DNA from: CAYMSA01 sp964392965
GTDB lineage: Bacteria > Actinomycetota > Coriobacteriia > Anaerosomatales > Anaerosomataceae
DNA length: 15,889 nucleotides
Direction of reading: 5' to 3'
NCBI GenBank assembly: GCA_964392965.1
Contig: CAYMSA010000038.1
Span: 1-15,889 of the forward strand
Program-made: the position numbers and the translations under genes
In this document: positions 1 through 6,960 of the stretch, one piece after another
Numbering within the stretch: position 1 is the first letter of the stretch
How the letters are laid out: each line of letters opens with the position of its first letter
The notes under the pieces: generated by a model
The model's input: the letters and a program-made list of their open reading frames with translations, nothing else
Database searches by the model: none
Told to the model about the DNA's origin: nothing

Positions 1-90
1 GCGGTCATCGGCCGGCTGGACGACCTCGGCGCGATGGTCGCGGGGCACGCGGGGACGAACGTCACGCCGGAGCCCGGGGCGCGTGCGTGA
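1..90 (+). CDS. C-terminal end of an unrecognised protein (partial)
   Basis: Frame 1 is open from the first base to a TGA at 88-90 and gives 29 residues ending TPEPGARA. The gene begins before the window. The visible tail, which includes RLDDLGAMVAGHAG, carries no motif that I can assign to a family. It converges on the minus-strand dehydrogenase gene that ends at 117, leaving 26 bases between the two stops with no clear hairpin. The call rests only on the open frame running in from the edge and the sensible convergent layout, so it may be wrong. Confidence 0.45.
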   Translation, partial: AVIGRLDDLGAMVAGHAGTNVTPEPGARA

Positions 91-116
91 CGGCCCCTGG
101 CGGCGTTCCCCCCGTC

Positions 117-1286
117 TCACCCCCTGCCGGTCATCCCCATCGCCCGCAGCGTCCCTGCGTGGACGATCGTGCGGTCGCGCGTGACGAGCGAGCTCGCCAC
201 GATCTCGTCGGCGAAGTCGGGCATCCCGACGCCGTTCTTGAAGAGGTTACGCACGTACGCGAGCATGTTCTTGCTGTAGAGCCAGCTCGCGTGCACCGGC
301 ACCGAGCCGGGGATGTTAAGCCAGCCCGAGATCGTCACGCCGTGGGCTACGATCTCCTCGGCGGGCCGTGTGAGCTCGCAGTTGCCGCCCTGGTCGATCG
401 AGACGTCGGCGATGTACGAGCCCGGGCGCATCGCTGCCACCATCTCCTCCGTCACGAGCAGCGGCGCGACCTCGCCAGGCACGAGCGTGCCGAGGATGAC
501 CGCGTCGGCCTCGGCGAGCAGCGGCGCGAGCGCCTCGCGCACGCGCTGCAGCCACTCGGCGGGAAGGGGCTTCACCACGCCACGGTCGTCGAACGCGACG
601 TCGTGCGGCACCTCGAAGCCGCCGATCTCGGCACCCGCACGCCAGGCGCGCTCGCGCGCCACCGGGCTGATGTCGAATACGGTGGCCCGGGCTCCCAGGC
701 CCCGCGCGGTCTTGATCGCCTGCATCCCCACGATGCCGGCTCCTACGATGAGGAACGTCGCCGGGCTCGCGCTCCCGGCGGTGAGGCTCACGCGCGGCAC
801 GAACACCGGGAGTGAAGCCGCGGCGTTCACCACGGCCTTATAGCCCGAGACGGTCGACATCGACACGAGCGCGTCCATCGGCAGCGCACGCGGGATACGC
901 GGCAGGCTGTCCATGGTGAGCGACGTGACACCGCGGTCGCGTAGGGTTCGGATGATGTCGTGATTGGCCGGGGTGGCCGGGTGGAGGAACGCGATGAGCA
1001 TCGCGCCCTCGCGAACGAGCTCCGCCTCGTGGCTGCCGAGTGCGGTGTTCACGTGTGGTTGCTTCACCTTGAGGACGACGTCGGCCCGCGCATAGAGCTC
1101 GGCAGCGTCGGGGACGATCGTCGCGCCCGCCTGCTGGTACTCGTCGTCCGAACGGAACGTGCCGGCACCTGCCGAGGACTCCACGAGCACCTCGAAGCCC
1201 ATGGCGATGTAGCCGGCAACCTCGGCGGGGAGTGCCGCGACACGGCGTTCCCTCGGCAGGATCTCTCTCGGGATTCCGATGACCAT
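117..1286 (-). CDS. Alanine dehydrogenase / NAD(P) transhydrogenase alpha (PntAA) family protein
   Basis: This 389-residue protein begins at an ATG preceded by AAAGGAG nine bases upstream; a longer frame to 1322 lacks such a site. It has an AlaDH/PNT N-terminal domain (MVIGIPRE), then a Rossmann fold with GAGIVG at residues 182-187 and Asp205 after strand two, then a C-terminal return to the first domain. The segments MDSLPRIPRA (126-135), MSTVSGYKAV (143-152) and VTRDRTIVH (368-376) are transhydrogenase-alpha-like. However, Arg15, Lys75, His102 and Asp298 (SIDQGG) match the substrate-binding and catalytic residues of alanine dehydrogenase. The transhydrogenase Gln of the RQD loop is Leu135, and the mobile-loop GYAK motif is absent. 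No PntAB or PntB gene adjoins it. The family is certain. The reaction is not: it could be a soluble NAD-dependent amino-acid or related dehydrogenase. Confidence 0.85.
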   Translation of the reverse strand: MVIGIPREILPRERRVAALPAEVAGYIAMGFEVLVESSAGAGTFRSDDEYQQAGATIVPDAAELYARADVVLKVKQPHVNTALGSHEAELVREGAMLIAFLHPATPANHDIIRTLRDRGVTSLTMDSLPRIPRALPMDALVSMSTVSGYKAVVNAAASLPVFVPRVSLTAGSASPATFLIVGAGIVGMQAIKTARGLGARATVFDISPVARERAWRAGAEIGGFEVPHDVAFDDRGVVKPLPAEWLQRVREALAPLLAEADAVILGTLVPGEVAPLLVTEEMVAAMRPGSYIADVSIDQGGNCELTRPAEEIVAHGVTISGWLNIPGSVPVHASWLYSKNMLAYVRNLFKNGVGMPDFADEIVASSLVTRDRTIVHAGTLRAMGMTGRG

Positions 1287-1341
1287 GGCGCCCGGCTCCT
1301 TTCGGGTCGTGAGCGACCGCACGGCGTATCCGTCGCGTGGC

Positions 1342-2264
1342 CTACGGTGTGAGCACGCCGAATCCGTAGCCTTGCGCGCGCAGGCCCGCGATGGCGTCGT
1401 CGAGCGCTGCGGTGTTGCTGCTCGAGACTGCGTGCAGCAGGTAGATCGCGCCCGGATGGCTGCCGGTGAGGATCCGCTCGAGCGTCACGTCCACCGGCGG
1501 CTGGTCATCGACGAGCCAGTCCCTGTGCGCGAAGCTCCAGAAGACGCTCTTGTAGCCGAGGGACTCGGTCATCCAGAGCGAGAGCGGGCTGTACTCGCCC
1601 ATCGGTGGCCGGAAGAGGTTGGGCATGTCGCGCCCGGTCACCTCGGCGTAGGCCGCTTCAGTGCTCGAGAACTCGCGGGCGAACGCGGCGCGGTCACCGG
1701 TGAGGTCGGGCATCGAAGGATGCGTGGAGCTGTGGTTGGCCACGACGTGACCCTCGGCCACCATGCGACGGACGAGCGCGGGGTTCTTGCGGATGTACGA
1801 CTCGGTCACGAAGAAAGTCGCACGGACGCCGTTGCTCGCGAGGGTGTCGAGAATCGCCGGCGTGTAGCCGTTCTCGTAGCCCTCGTCGAACGTGAGGTAG
1901 ACGCGGGCACGGTTGGGGCCCACGTACACGCCGTTGTACGCCGAGAGGAGCGACGCCGCGCCGGGGGCTATCGAAGGCACGGCGTGCGTCGTGTTGGGCA
2001 CGAAGTACCAGCCGCGGGTCTTGTTGTCGGTCGGCGCCGGGTCAGGGGTGGGCGAAGGGCCAGGGCCGGGCTCGGGCTCGGGTGTGGGCTCCGGCAGCGG
2101 TGACGGATCGAGCGGCGTGGGCGTCGGCGTCACCGAGGGCCCGGGTTCGACCGTCGGAGTGGGGGTGTCGGTCACATCCGGCAGGTTCCAGGGGATGCGT
2201 CCGTCGATCGGCGAACAGCCCGTGAGGGCGCTCGCGCCCGCGAAAACGAGCGCGAGAGCACAGA
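1342..2264 (-). CDS. PdaA-type polysaccharide deacetylase, predicted lipoprotein (5' end lost in gap)
   Basis: The sequence emerging from gap 1 reads CALALVFAGASALTGC, the end of a lipoprotein signal peptide with an ALTGC lipobox. A proline/threonine-rich linker follows (2023-2172) and then a NodB-homology deacetylase domain. Its motifs appear in order: LTFDEGYENG (catalytic Asp), NHSSTHPSMPD (metal-binding His pair), FRPPMGEYS, SFAHRDW and IYLLHAVS. The TFDEGYENG and FRPPMGEYS forms are typical of the PdaA/delta-lactam branch, which deacetylates N-acetylmuramic acid in Bacillus cortex peptidoglycan. The protein is probably tethered outside the membrane and acts on cell wall or another polysaccharide. 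The stop is TAG at 1342, and the dehydrogenase start lies 55 bases downstream on the same strand, so co-transcription is possible. The true start is in the gap. The frame continuing to 2508 most likely joins two genes. Confidence 0.85.
2023..2172 (-). repeat. Low-complexity Pro/Thr/Glu-rich linker coding region
   Basis: This stretch encodes about 50 residues dominated by TPTP, PEPEPGPG and SPTPDPAP units. It separates the lipid-anchored N-terminus from the deacetylase domain. Such linkers usually span the cell envelope in secreted actinobacterial proteins. The repeats are imperfect at DNA level, and the sequence just beyond them leads into assembly gap 1. Confidence 0.7.
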
Positions 2265-2364
2265 NNNNNNNNNNNNNNNNNNNNNNNNNNNNNNNNNNNN
2301 NNNNNNNNNNNNNNNNNNNNNNNNNNNNNNNNNNNNNNNNNNNNNNNNNNNNNNNNNNNNNNNN
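2265..2364. other. Assembly gap 1 (100 N)
   Basis: Exactly 100 N, the conventional placeholder for a scaffold join of unknown length. It lies between the start of a small membrane protein and the signal peptide of the deacetylase, both on the minus strand. The deacetylase start, and probably the end of the other gene, are hidden here. Confidence 0.97.
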
Positions 2365-2508
2365 GATGTTCTCGAGCACGGTCTCCGGCTCCGCGATGAT
2401 GCCCGTGAGCACCAGCAGAATCGCCGCGCCCACTACGATCAGCAGCACCGCGATGATCGTGGGCACGACCGTTCCCGAGCGTCTGCGGGGCTGTGGTGAC
2501 TCATTCAC
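2365..2508 (-). CDS. N-terminal fragment of a small membrane protein (cut by gap)
   Basis: The gene starts at GTG 2506-2508, preceded by an excellent GGAGGTGA site six bases away. It gives 48 residues before the gap: a short basic N-terminus (PRRRSG) and one hydrophobic segment at about residues 13-38 rich in I, L and V, followed by AEPETVLENI. The family is not recognised. The frame continues through the N run into the deacetylase. However, the deacetylase resumes inside its own lipoprotein signal peptide, and a protein would not normally carry an N-terminal membrane segment followed by a second complete signal peptide. I therefore treat this as a separate truncated gene. It lies 127 bases downstream of the EamA gene on the same strand. 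Confidence 0.6.
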
Positions 2509-2635
2509 GGCGCCTCACCTCCGGGTGCGAGGAGCGCCGCCGGGGGACGGCGTCTCTCGCTGCCTGCACGGGGAAGATACCCGCTTCACTCCCTAGGACG
2601 CGCGGTTCGGGCCACAGGTTCTGTGCGCGCCTCGC

Positions 2636-3604
2636 TCACTCCCCGGCGGCGTCCACCGGGACGACGGCTGTGGGAGCCGACTCCTTCGCCCGCCCGTTCT
2701 CGCCGTAGACCACGGCGCCGACGATCGCCACGCACGCCACGAGCTGCAGCGGCGTGAGACGCTCGCCGAGTGCGATCCAGCCGGTGAGGAGCGCCACTGC
2801 CGGGATGAGATTCACCGCGAGTGAGGCCCGGCTCGCCGGCACCATGCTCAGCGCGACGTTGTAGAGGCCGAATCCGCCGATGGTCACGAAGATGCCCAGG
2901 TAGACCACACTCGCCCAAGCGGCGGGCGTGGCGGCGGCCCACGTAGCGGGGCCGGAGGCGAGCGCCCCGGGTAGGAAGAAGAGCGCGCCGACGCCGGCCT
3001 GTGCGCCGGTGATGAGCCATGGGTTGTAGCGGTCTCCCAGGTGCCGGACGACGAGCATCCAGCCCGCCGAGCAGACCATCGCGAGGAGTTCGAGTAGGTT
3101 GCCGAGTACCGGATTCGGCGCACTGGTGCCGCCAGTGTCGCCGAGCGACAGCACCACCACGCCGACGAGTGAGACGCCGATGGCGATGATCTGGCGCGCG
3201 CCGAGCCGTTCGCGAAGCCAGAACCACGCGCCTACAGCGACGAGCAGCGGCACGATGGCCGCGATCATCCCGGCCTGGCTGGATGTGGTGTAGCGGATCG
3301 CGTACGACTCGAGCAGGAAGTAGAGACAGGGGACGAGTAGCCCCGTGAGTGCGAGCACCTTCCAATCGCCGGGCCGGTAGTCGGGGCGAGGGAGTCGGCG
3401 CCAGAACGGCGCGAACACCAGCGAGGCGATCACCATGCGGAGCCAGACGACAGCCATCGGCGAGAAGCCCGTGAGCGCCGTCTTGGTGGCCGCGAAGCTC
3501 GTGCCCCACAGGAGTACCGCGCCTGCGAGACACAAGAATGGCACCACGCGGGAGCGCGCGGGGCGCGGGGCTTCACTGGCACTCGGCTGGTCGTGCGTGG
3601 ACAC
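2636..3604 (-). CDS. EamA-family (DMT superfamily) transporter
   Basis: This predicted 322-residue inner-membrane protein has about ten hydrophobic segments in two EamA repeats. The first opens with LCLAGAVLLWGTSFAATKTAL and ends near LVGVVVLSLGD. The second covers LGNLLELLAMVCSAGWMLVVRH to LQLVACVAIVGAVVYGEN. Motifs typical of the family are visible: WGTSFAATK near the N-terminus, AGMIAAIVPLLVAV in repeat one and an ALGERLTPLQ loop in repeat two. The GTG start at 3602-3604 has GAGGAGG seven bases upstream. The frame is open to 3778, but that extension would overlap the divergent staygreen gene and contains no transporter sequence. Family members export amino acids, metabolites or drugs; the substrate cannot be read from the sequence. 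The C-terminus is hydrophilic. Confidence 0.9.
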   Translation of the reverse strand: MSTHDQPSASEAPRPARSRVVPFLCLAGAVLLWGTSFAATKTALTGFSPMAVVWLRMVIASLVFAPFWRRLPRPDYRPGDWKVLALTGLLVPCLYFLLESYAIRYTTSSQAGMIAAIVPLLVAVGAWFWLRERLGARQIIAIGVSLVGVVVLSLGDTGGTSAPNPVLGNLLELLAMVCSAGWMLVVRHLGDRYNPWLITGAQAGVGALFFLPGALASGPATWAAATPAAWASVVYLGIFVTIGGFGLYNVALSMVPASRASLAVNLIPAVALLTGWIALGERLTPLQLVACVAIVGAVVYGENGRAKESAPTAVVPVDAAGE

Positions 3605-3716
3605 GGAAGAACCTCCTCGGAAGGATGACCCTTGCAGTGTATCGCGTGAACGGTGCACCCGGATGCGCGGGAGCGGGTACGTTCCGCGTGAGGGTGTTGC
3701 TGGCAGGAGGTGTCCG

Positions 3717-4193
3717 ATGGGAGAGCGACAGGGGCCAAGTGTACGATTCATCGACGGAGCGGAACCGGACGGCCCCATGACTCCGCGACGCTACACGCTC
3801 ACGCACTCGGACATCACCGGCGAGATGTTCCTCTCGATCGGCGCCGGGTACGATACCGCTGCACTGCGGTCGCTGCAGGTCCGCCTAGAGCGCGACGAGG
3901 TGCTCGGTGAGTGGGTGCTCTGCCCCGCAGGCCCGCGACTTGAGCTTCACATGGTGGCGCAGACCGGGCTGCCGGGTTTCGGCACCGCGCGGATGCGACT
4001 CAGGATCTTCCGGCGGTATCGGGAGATGGTCGTCGACTCGCTTCGCCTGGGGGATGCCGCGTTCACAGCGGCGCACCCGGAGCTTGCGAGCGCAAAGGTG
4101 GTGGCCCGCTTCCACTGGCGGAAGAAGCCGGAGACGCAGGAGTCGTGGGGCCGCTGGGGCGACTATGCGCGCCCCGCCATCAAGCGCGAGTGA
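3717..4193 (+). CDS. Staygreen (SGR) family protein, predicted Mg-dechelatase homologue
   Basis: This 158-residue protein starts at an ATG six bases after AGGAGG (3705-3710); a second in-frame ATG lies at 3777. From residue 25 it matches the conserved core of plant staygreen proteins: RYTLTHSDITG (25-35), RLERDEVLGEW (56-66), a LELHMV strand, ARMRLRIFRR (91-100), a loop with LGDAAFTAAHPEL (111-123), and a final ESWGRWG. His30, Asp32 and Asp60 sit at the positions of residues that, as I recall the literature, are essential in a bacterial SGR from Anaerolineae. Plant SGR removes Mg from chlorophyll a. Some bacterial homologues do so in vitro, but their natural substrate is unknown. No photosynthesis gene is present here. 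The gene diverges from the EamA exporter and converges on the next gene with 10 bases between stops. Confidence 0.85.
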   Translation: MGERQGPSVRFIDGAEPDGPMTPRRYTLTHSDITGEMFLSIGAGYDTAALRSLQVRLERDEVLGEWVLCPAGPRLELHMVAQTGLPGFGTARMRLRIFRRYREMVVDSLRLGDAAFTAAHPELASAKVVARFHWRKKPETQESWGRWGDYARPAIKRE

Positions 4194-4197
4194 CCGG

Positions 4198-4212
4198 CCG
4201 CGCTCAGCGCGG
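4198..4212. terminator. GC hairpin between convergent genes, possible bidirectional terminator
   Basis: CCGCGC and GCGCGG form a perfect 6-bp stem around a TCA loop, extendable by a G-C pair at 4197/4213. The loop is the stop codon of the minus-strand gene. There is no T-run on either side, so termination is only a guess from position. Confidence 0.35.
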
Positions 4213-4721
4213 CGGGTTCCCGTCGGGAGGTGGTGAACTCCCGTCGGGTGTCCTCAGCGGGCAGCTCTCCGAGAAGCCGGCGGACGGCACGCCGAGCGCA
4301 CGGTTGAGCCGCGCCCAGAAGTCCACCTGCGCCACCGTGGACGCGATGGCGACGATCTCGCGCTCGGAAAAGGTGGCCCGGAGCTTCTCGACGATCTCGC
4401 TATTCACCGAGGCCGGCGTGTCGGTGATAGCGGCCGCGTAACGGAGCGCAAGCCTCTCGGCCGGCGAGAAGCTCGGAACGTCGCCGAGTGGCCGGCGGCC
4501 CTGGAGCGCCTCGATCTGGGCCGTGGTGATTTCGGATGCCGCGAGGTCACGCGAGTTCATGTCCACGCAGAACGAGCACTCGATCCTGAGCGAGACATAG
4601 AGCCGCAGAAGCTTGAGGAGGCGGGCTGTGGCGCGACCCTCCTCGTGGGCCACGAGCGCCTCCATGACGCCGGCACCGGTTGCGGCCTTCGGGTACCAGG
4701 CCAGCAGGCGCGAGATGAGCA
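4204..4721 (-). CDS. Carboxymuconolactone decarboxylase (AhpD-like) family protein, 5' end in gap
   Basis: The gap-adjacent fragment encodes 171 residues. An alpha-helical AhpD-like core is recognisable: RLLKLLRLYVSLRIECSFCVDMNSRDL carries a CxxC pair at fragment residues 48 and 51, preceded by Glu47. It is followed by AERLALRYAAAITDTPASV and by FSEREIVAIASTVAQVDFWARLNRAL, the standard second half of the domain. Members act as thiol-dependent peroxidases or reductases or as decarboxylases. The residue three after the second Cys is Asn55, where AhpD itself has His. The last 20 residues are a Ser/Pro-rich tail without family resemblance. The start lies in gap 2, and probably only a few residues are missing. 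The frame extending to 5319 is antisense to the TerC gene and is not real. Confidence 0.82.
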
Positions 4722-4821
4722 NNNNNNNNNNNNNNNNNNNNNNNNNNNNNNNNNNNNNNNNNNNNNNNNNNNNNNNNNNNNNNNNNNNNNNNNNNNNNNN
4801 NNNNNNNNNNNNNNNNNNNNN
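4722..4821. other. Assembly gap 2 (100 N)
   Basis: Exactly 100 N. It separates the 5' ends of two divergent genes, so both start codons and any shared promoter region are missing. The true length is unknown. Confidence 0.97.
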
Positions 4822-5517
4822 CTCGAGATCGTCCTCGGCGTGGACAACATCATCTTCCTGGCGATTGTGACCCAGCGGGTGCCCAAGGAGAAGCAGAACA
4901 AGGTCCGCAAGGTGGGACTCTCGCTCGCGCTCGTCGGCCGCATCGTCATGGTGCTCGGCCTCGCGTGGCTGCTCGGCCTGGACAAGTCGCTCTTCACGCT
5001 GTTCGAGCACGACTTCAGCGCCAAAGACCTCATACTGCTCGCCGGCGGTCTCTTCCTCACCTACAAGGCGGTCACCGAGATCTACAAGAGCACCGAGATC
5101 AAGGAAGAAGCCGAGCACGGACTGGCCAAGCCGTCGAAGGGCAGCCTCTTCGGCGTCGTGCTGCAGATCATGATCGTCGACATGGTGTTCGCCATCGATT
5201 CGGTCCTCACGGCCGTGGGCCTCACGCAGCTCTATGCGATCATCATCATCGCGATGACGATCGCCATCGGGGTCATGATGTTCTTCGCAGGCCCACTTGC
5301 CGACTTCATCGAGAAGCACCCCTCGCTCAAGATGCTGGCGCTCTCGTTCCTCGTCCTGGTGGGCGTGCTGCTTCTTGCCGACGGCTTTGGCGAGGAGATC
5401 AACCGCAACTACGTCTACTTCGCCATCGTGTTCTCGCTCGGCGTGGAAGCGTTGAACTTCCGCCGTCAGAAGAACCTCGAGCGCAAAGGCAAGAGCCTCG
5501 GCCCGACCGGCGTGTGA
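4822..5517 (+). CDS. TerC family integral membrane protein (5' end in gap)
   Basis: From the gap onward 231 residues are read. The signature LEIVLGVDNIIFLAIV comes first and its counterpart MIVDMVFAIDSVLTAVGL about 120 residues later; their acidic residues (E, D, D) lie inside membrane segments and are thought to bind metal. About seven hydrophobic segments are visible, ending with YFAIVFSLGVEALNFRR and a basic tail. TerC-family proteins are linked to tellurite resistance, and several export manganese. This protein is of the short type without CBS domains. About 15-30 N-terminal residues are missing compared with relatives. It converges on the ABC ATPase gene with 32 bases between stops. No other ter gene is present, so a metal-homeostasis role is more likely than a tellurite operon. 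Confidence 0.9.
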   Translation, partial: LEIVLGVDNIIFLAIVTQRVPKEKQNKVRKVGLSLALVGRIVMVLGLAWLLGLDKSLFTLFEHDFSAKDLILLAGGLFLTYKAVTEIYKSTEIKEEAEHGLAKPSKGSLFGVVLQIMIVDMVFAIDSVLTAVGLTQLYAIIIIAMTIAIGVMMFFAGPLADFIEKHPSLKMLALSFLVLVGVLLLADGFGEEINRNYVYFAIVFSLGVEALNFRRQKNLERKGKSLGPTGV

Positions 5518-5549
5518 TATCCGGGCGAGACGAGGCTCTTGCTGGCTGC

Positions 5550-6278
5550 TTAGAGCACCTGTTCGAGGAATGAGCGCGTGCGCTCCTCCTTGGGATTCTC
5601 GAATATCTCGGCGGGTGTTCCGATCTCGATGACCCCGCCGTCATCCATCATGACGATGCGGTCTGCGACCTCGCGAGCGAAACCCATCTCGTGGGTCACG
5701 ACCACCATCGTCATGCCTGCTGCCGCAAGCTCCTGCATGACGCCGAGGACCTCGTTCACGAGCTCGGGGTCGAGCGCCGAGGTCACCTCATCGAAGAGCA
5801 TGATGTCGGGGTCCATGGCGAGCGCCCGTGCGATCGCCACACGCTGTTTCTGACCGCCCGAAAGCTGCGAAGGCCAGGCCTTCTCCTTGTCGGGGAGCCC
5901 GACCTTATCGAGGAGGTCGCGGGCGACCTTGTTGGCTTCCTTCTGCGAGATACCTTTGACGTTCACTGGCGCGATGGTGATGTTATGCAGCACGTTCTTG
6001 TGAGGGAAGAGATGGAAGTGCTGGAACACCATGCCCATGTGCTGGCGGACCTTGTCGAGGTCTGACGTGGCGGAATCGATGAGCTCGCCGTTCACCCGGA
6101 TCTCGCCCGAATCGGCGTACTCGAGGAAGTTGAGGCAACGCAACAGCGTGCTCTTCCCGGAGCCGGAGGGTCCGATGATGACTATCACTTCGCCGGACTC
6201 GACCGTGAGGTCGATGCCCTTCAGCACCTCAAGGTCGCCGAAGCTCTTACGCAGATTGCGTATTTCGATGACGTTCAT
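5550..6278 (-). CDS. Polar amino-acid ABC transporter ATP-binding protein (GlnQ type)
   Basis: This 242-residue protein is the full family length. It has a Walker A GPSGSGKST (36-44), Q-loop Gln86 in MVFQHFHLFPH, the signature LSGGQKQR (139-146), Walker B IMLFDEVTSALDPE (159-172) and H-loop His196 in VVVTHEMGFA. The FQHFHLFPHKNVLHNI and MGFAREVADRI segments are diagnostic of the polar amino-acid uptake family (GlnQ, HisP, ArtP). It is a cytoplasmic ATPase dimer driving the adjacent permease. The ATG at 6276-6278 has GGAGG seven bases upstream and overlaps the permease stop by 4 bases (ATGA), which indicates translational coupling. It is the last gene of the operon. Confidence 0.96.
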   Translation of the reverse strand: MNVIEIRNLRKSFGDLEVLKGIDLTVESGEVIVIIGPSGSGKSTLLRCLNFLEYADSGEIRVNGELIDSATSDLDKVRQHMGMVFQHFHLFPHKNVLHNITIAPVNVKGISQKEANKVARDLLDKVGLPDKEKAWPSQLSGGQKQRVAIARALAMDPDIMLFDEVTSALDPELVNEVLGVMQELAAAGMTMVVVTHEMGFAREVADRIVMMDDGGVIEIGTPAEIFENPKEERTRSFLEQVL

Positions 6279-6940
6279 CGCGTCGCCTCCTGCCTGTGGG
6301 GAGTGAGCTTGAGTTCGAGCTTGTTCACGAGCCAGGTGAAGACCAGCACCAGCACGAGGTAGTACAGGCCGGCCACCATGTAGGTCTCGAACGGTTGATA
6401 GTTGGCGGCTGCGATCGTCATCGCCTTGCTGTAAATCTCGGAAACGCCGAGGTATGCCACGAGCGAGCTGTCCTTGAGCCCGATGATGAACTGGTTACCG
6501 AGCGAGGGGATGGCCCTTCTGAATGCCTGTGGGAGCACGATGAGGCGCATCGACAGTTGTCGGGACATGCCGAGTGAACGGGCGGCCTCGCGTTGTCCAC
6601 GATCGATTCCCTGAATCGCTCCCCGGAAGATCTCGGCAACGTAGCCGCCCGCGTGGAATGCGAGCGCCAGAGAGCCGGCCCAAAACGAGTTGAGCACGAT
6701 GAGCTCGCTGATGCCGAAGTAGAGGAACATGAGCTGGACGATGAGCGGCAGCCCGCGCGTGAGTCCGATGTATGCGTTCGCGATCAGAGATAGGATGCGA
6801 TTGCGCGACAGCTTCATGAAGGCGACCAGCAGTCCCACTATTGTCGCCAGGACGAGTGAGACCGCTGTCAGCTGGAGCGTGATGGCGGTCGCCTCAAGGA
6901 AGCTCAGGAAGTGTGTCTGTAGCAGAGTCAGAATGGCCAT
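6275..6940 (-). CDS. Polar amino-acid ABC transporter permease (GlnP/HisM type)
   Basis: This 221-residue inner-membrane permease has about five hydrophobic segments. The N-terminal ATAITLQLTAVSLVLATIVGLL, the GLTRGLPLIVQLMFLYFG segment and the EAA loop (EAARSLGMS from residue 118, then LPQAFRRAIPSLGNQFI) are characteristic of the His/Glu/Gln/Arg/opine permease family. The EAA loop docks to the ATPase. Only one permease gene is present, so the importer is probably a homodimer in the membrane. A GGGG-containing site precedes the start by about seven bases. A very strong hairpin (6961-6989) lies just upstream of that site. Confidence 0.95.
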   Translation of the reverse strand: MAILTLLQTHFLSFLEATAITLQLTAVSLVLATIVGLLVAFMKLSRNRILSLIANAYIGLTRGLPLIVQLMFLYFGISELIVLNSFWAGSLALAFHAGGYVAEIFRGAIQGIDRGQREAARSLGMSRQLSMRLIVLPQAFRRAIPSLGNQFIIGLKDSSLVAYLGVSEIYSKAMTIAAANYQPFETYMVAGLYYLVLVLVFTWLVNKLELKLTPHRQEATR

Positions 6941-6960
6941 ATGCGTACCCCTTACGGAAG

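Noticed and set aside
87..815. Long plus-strand frame over the dehydrogenase gene
   Set aside because: It is antisense to a clear AlaDH/PNT protein. Its composition (Arg/His rich, no hydrophobic pattern) is typical of a shadow frame in GC-rich DNA.
1279..2103. Long plus-strand frame over the deacetylase gene
   Set aside because: Antisense to intact deacetylase motifs and without a ribosome binding site or recognisable domain.
2535..2552. CGCCG/CGGCG dyad upstream of the small membrane-protein start
   Set aside because: It is short, with no U-run and no link to a promoter, and is expected by chance at this base composition.
3435..3716. Upstream extension of the staygreen frame
   Set aside because: It would overlap the divergent transporter gene. 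The start at 3717 has a perfect AGGAGG, and homology begins after it.
4204..5319. A 371-residue minus-strand frame joining the AhpD-like protein to sequence antisense to TerC
   Set aside because: It exists only because N is translated as unknown. The part beyond the gap is the reverse strand of conserved TerC motifs and is Glu/Asp/His-rich shadow sequence.
4822..5517. A tellurite-resistance operon around the TerC gene
   Set aside because: No TerA, TerB, TerD, TerE or TerZ gene is nearby. A single TerC-family protein is more consistent with metal export.
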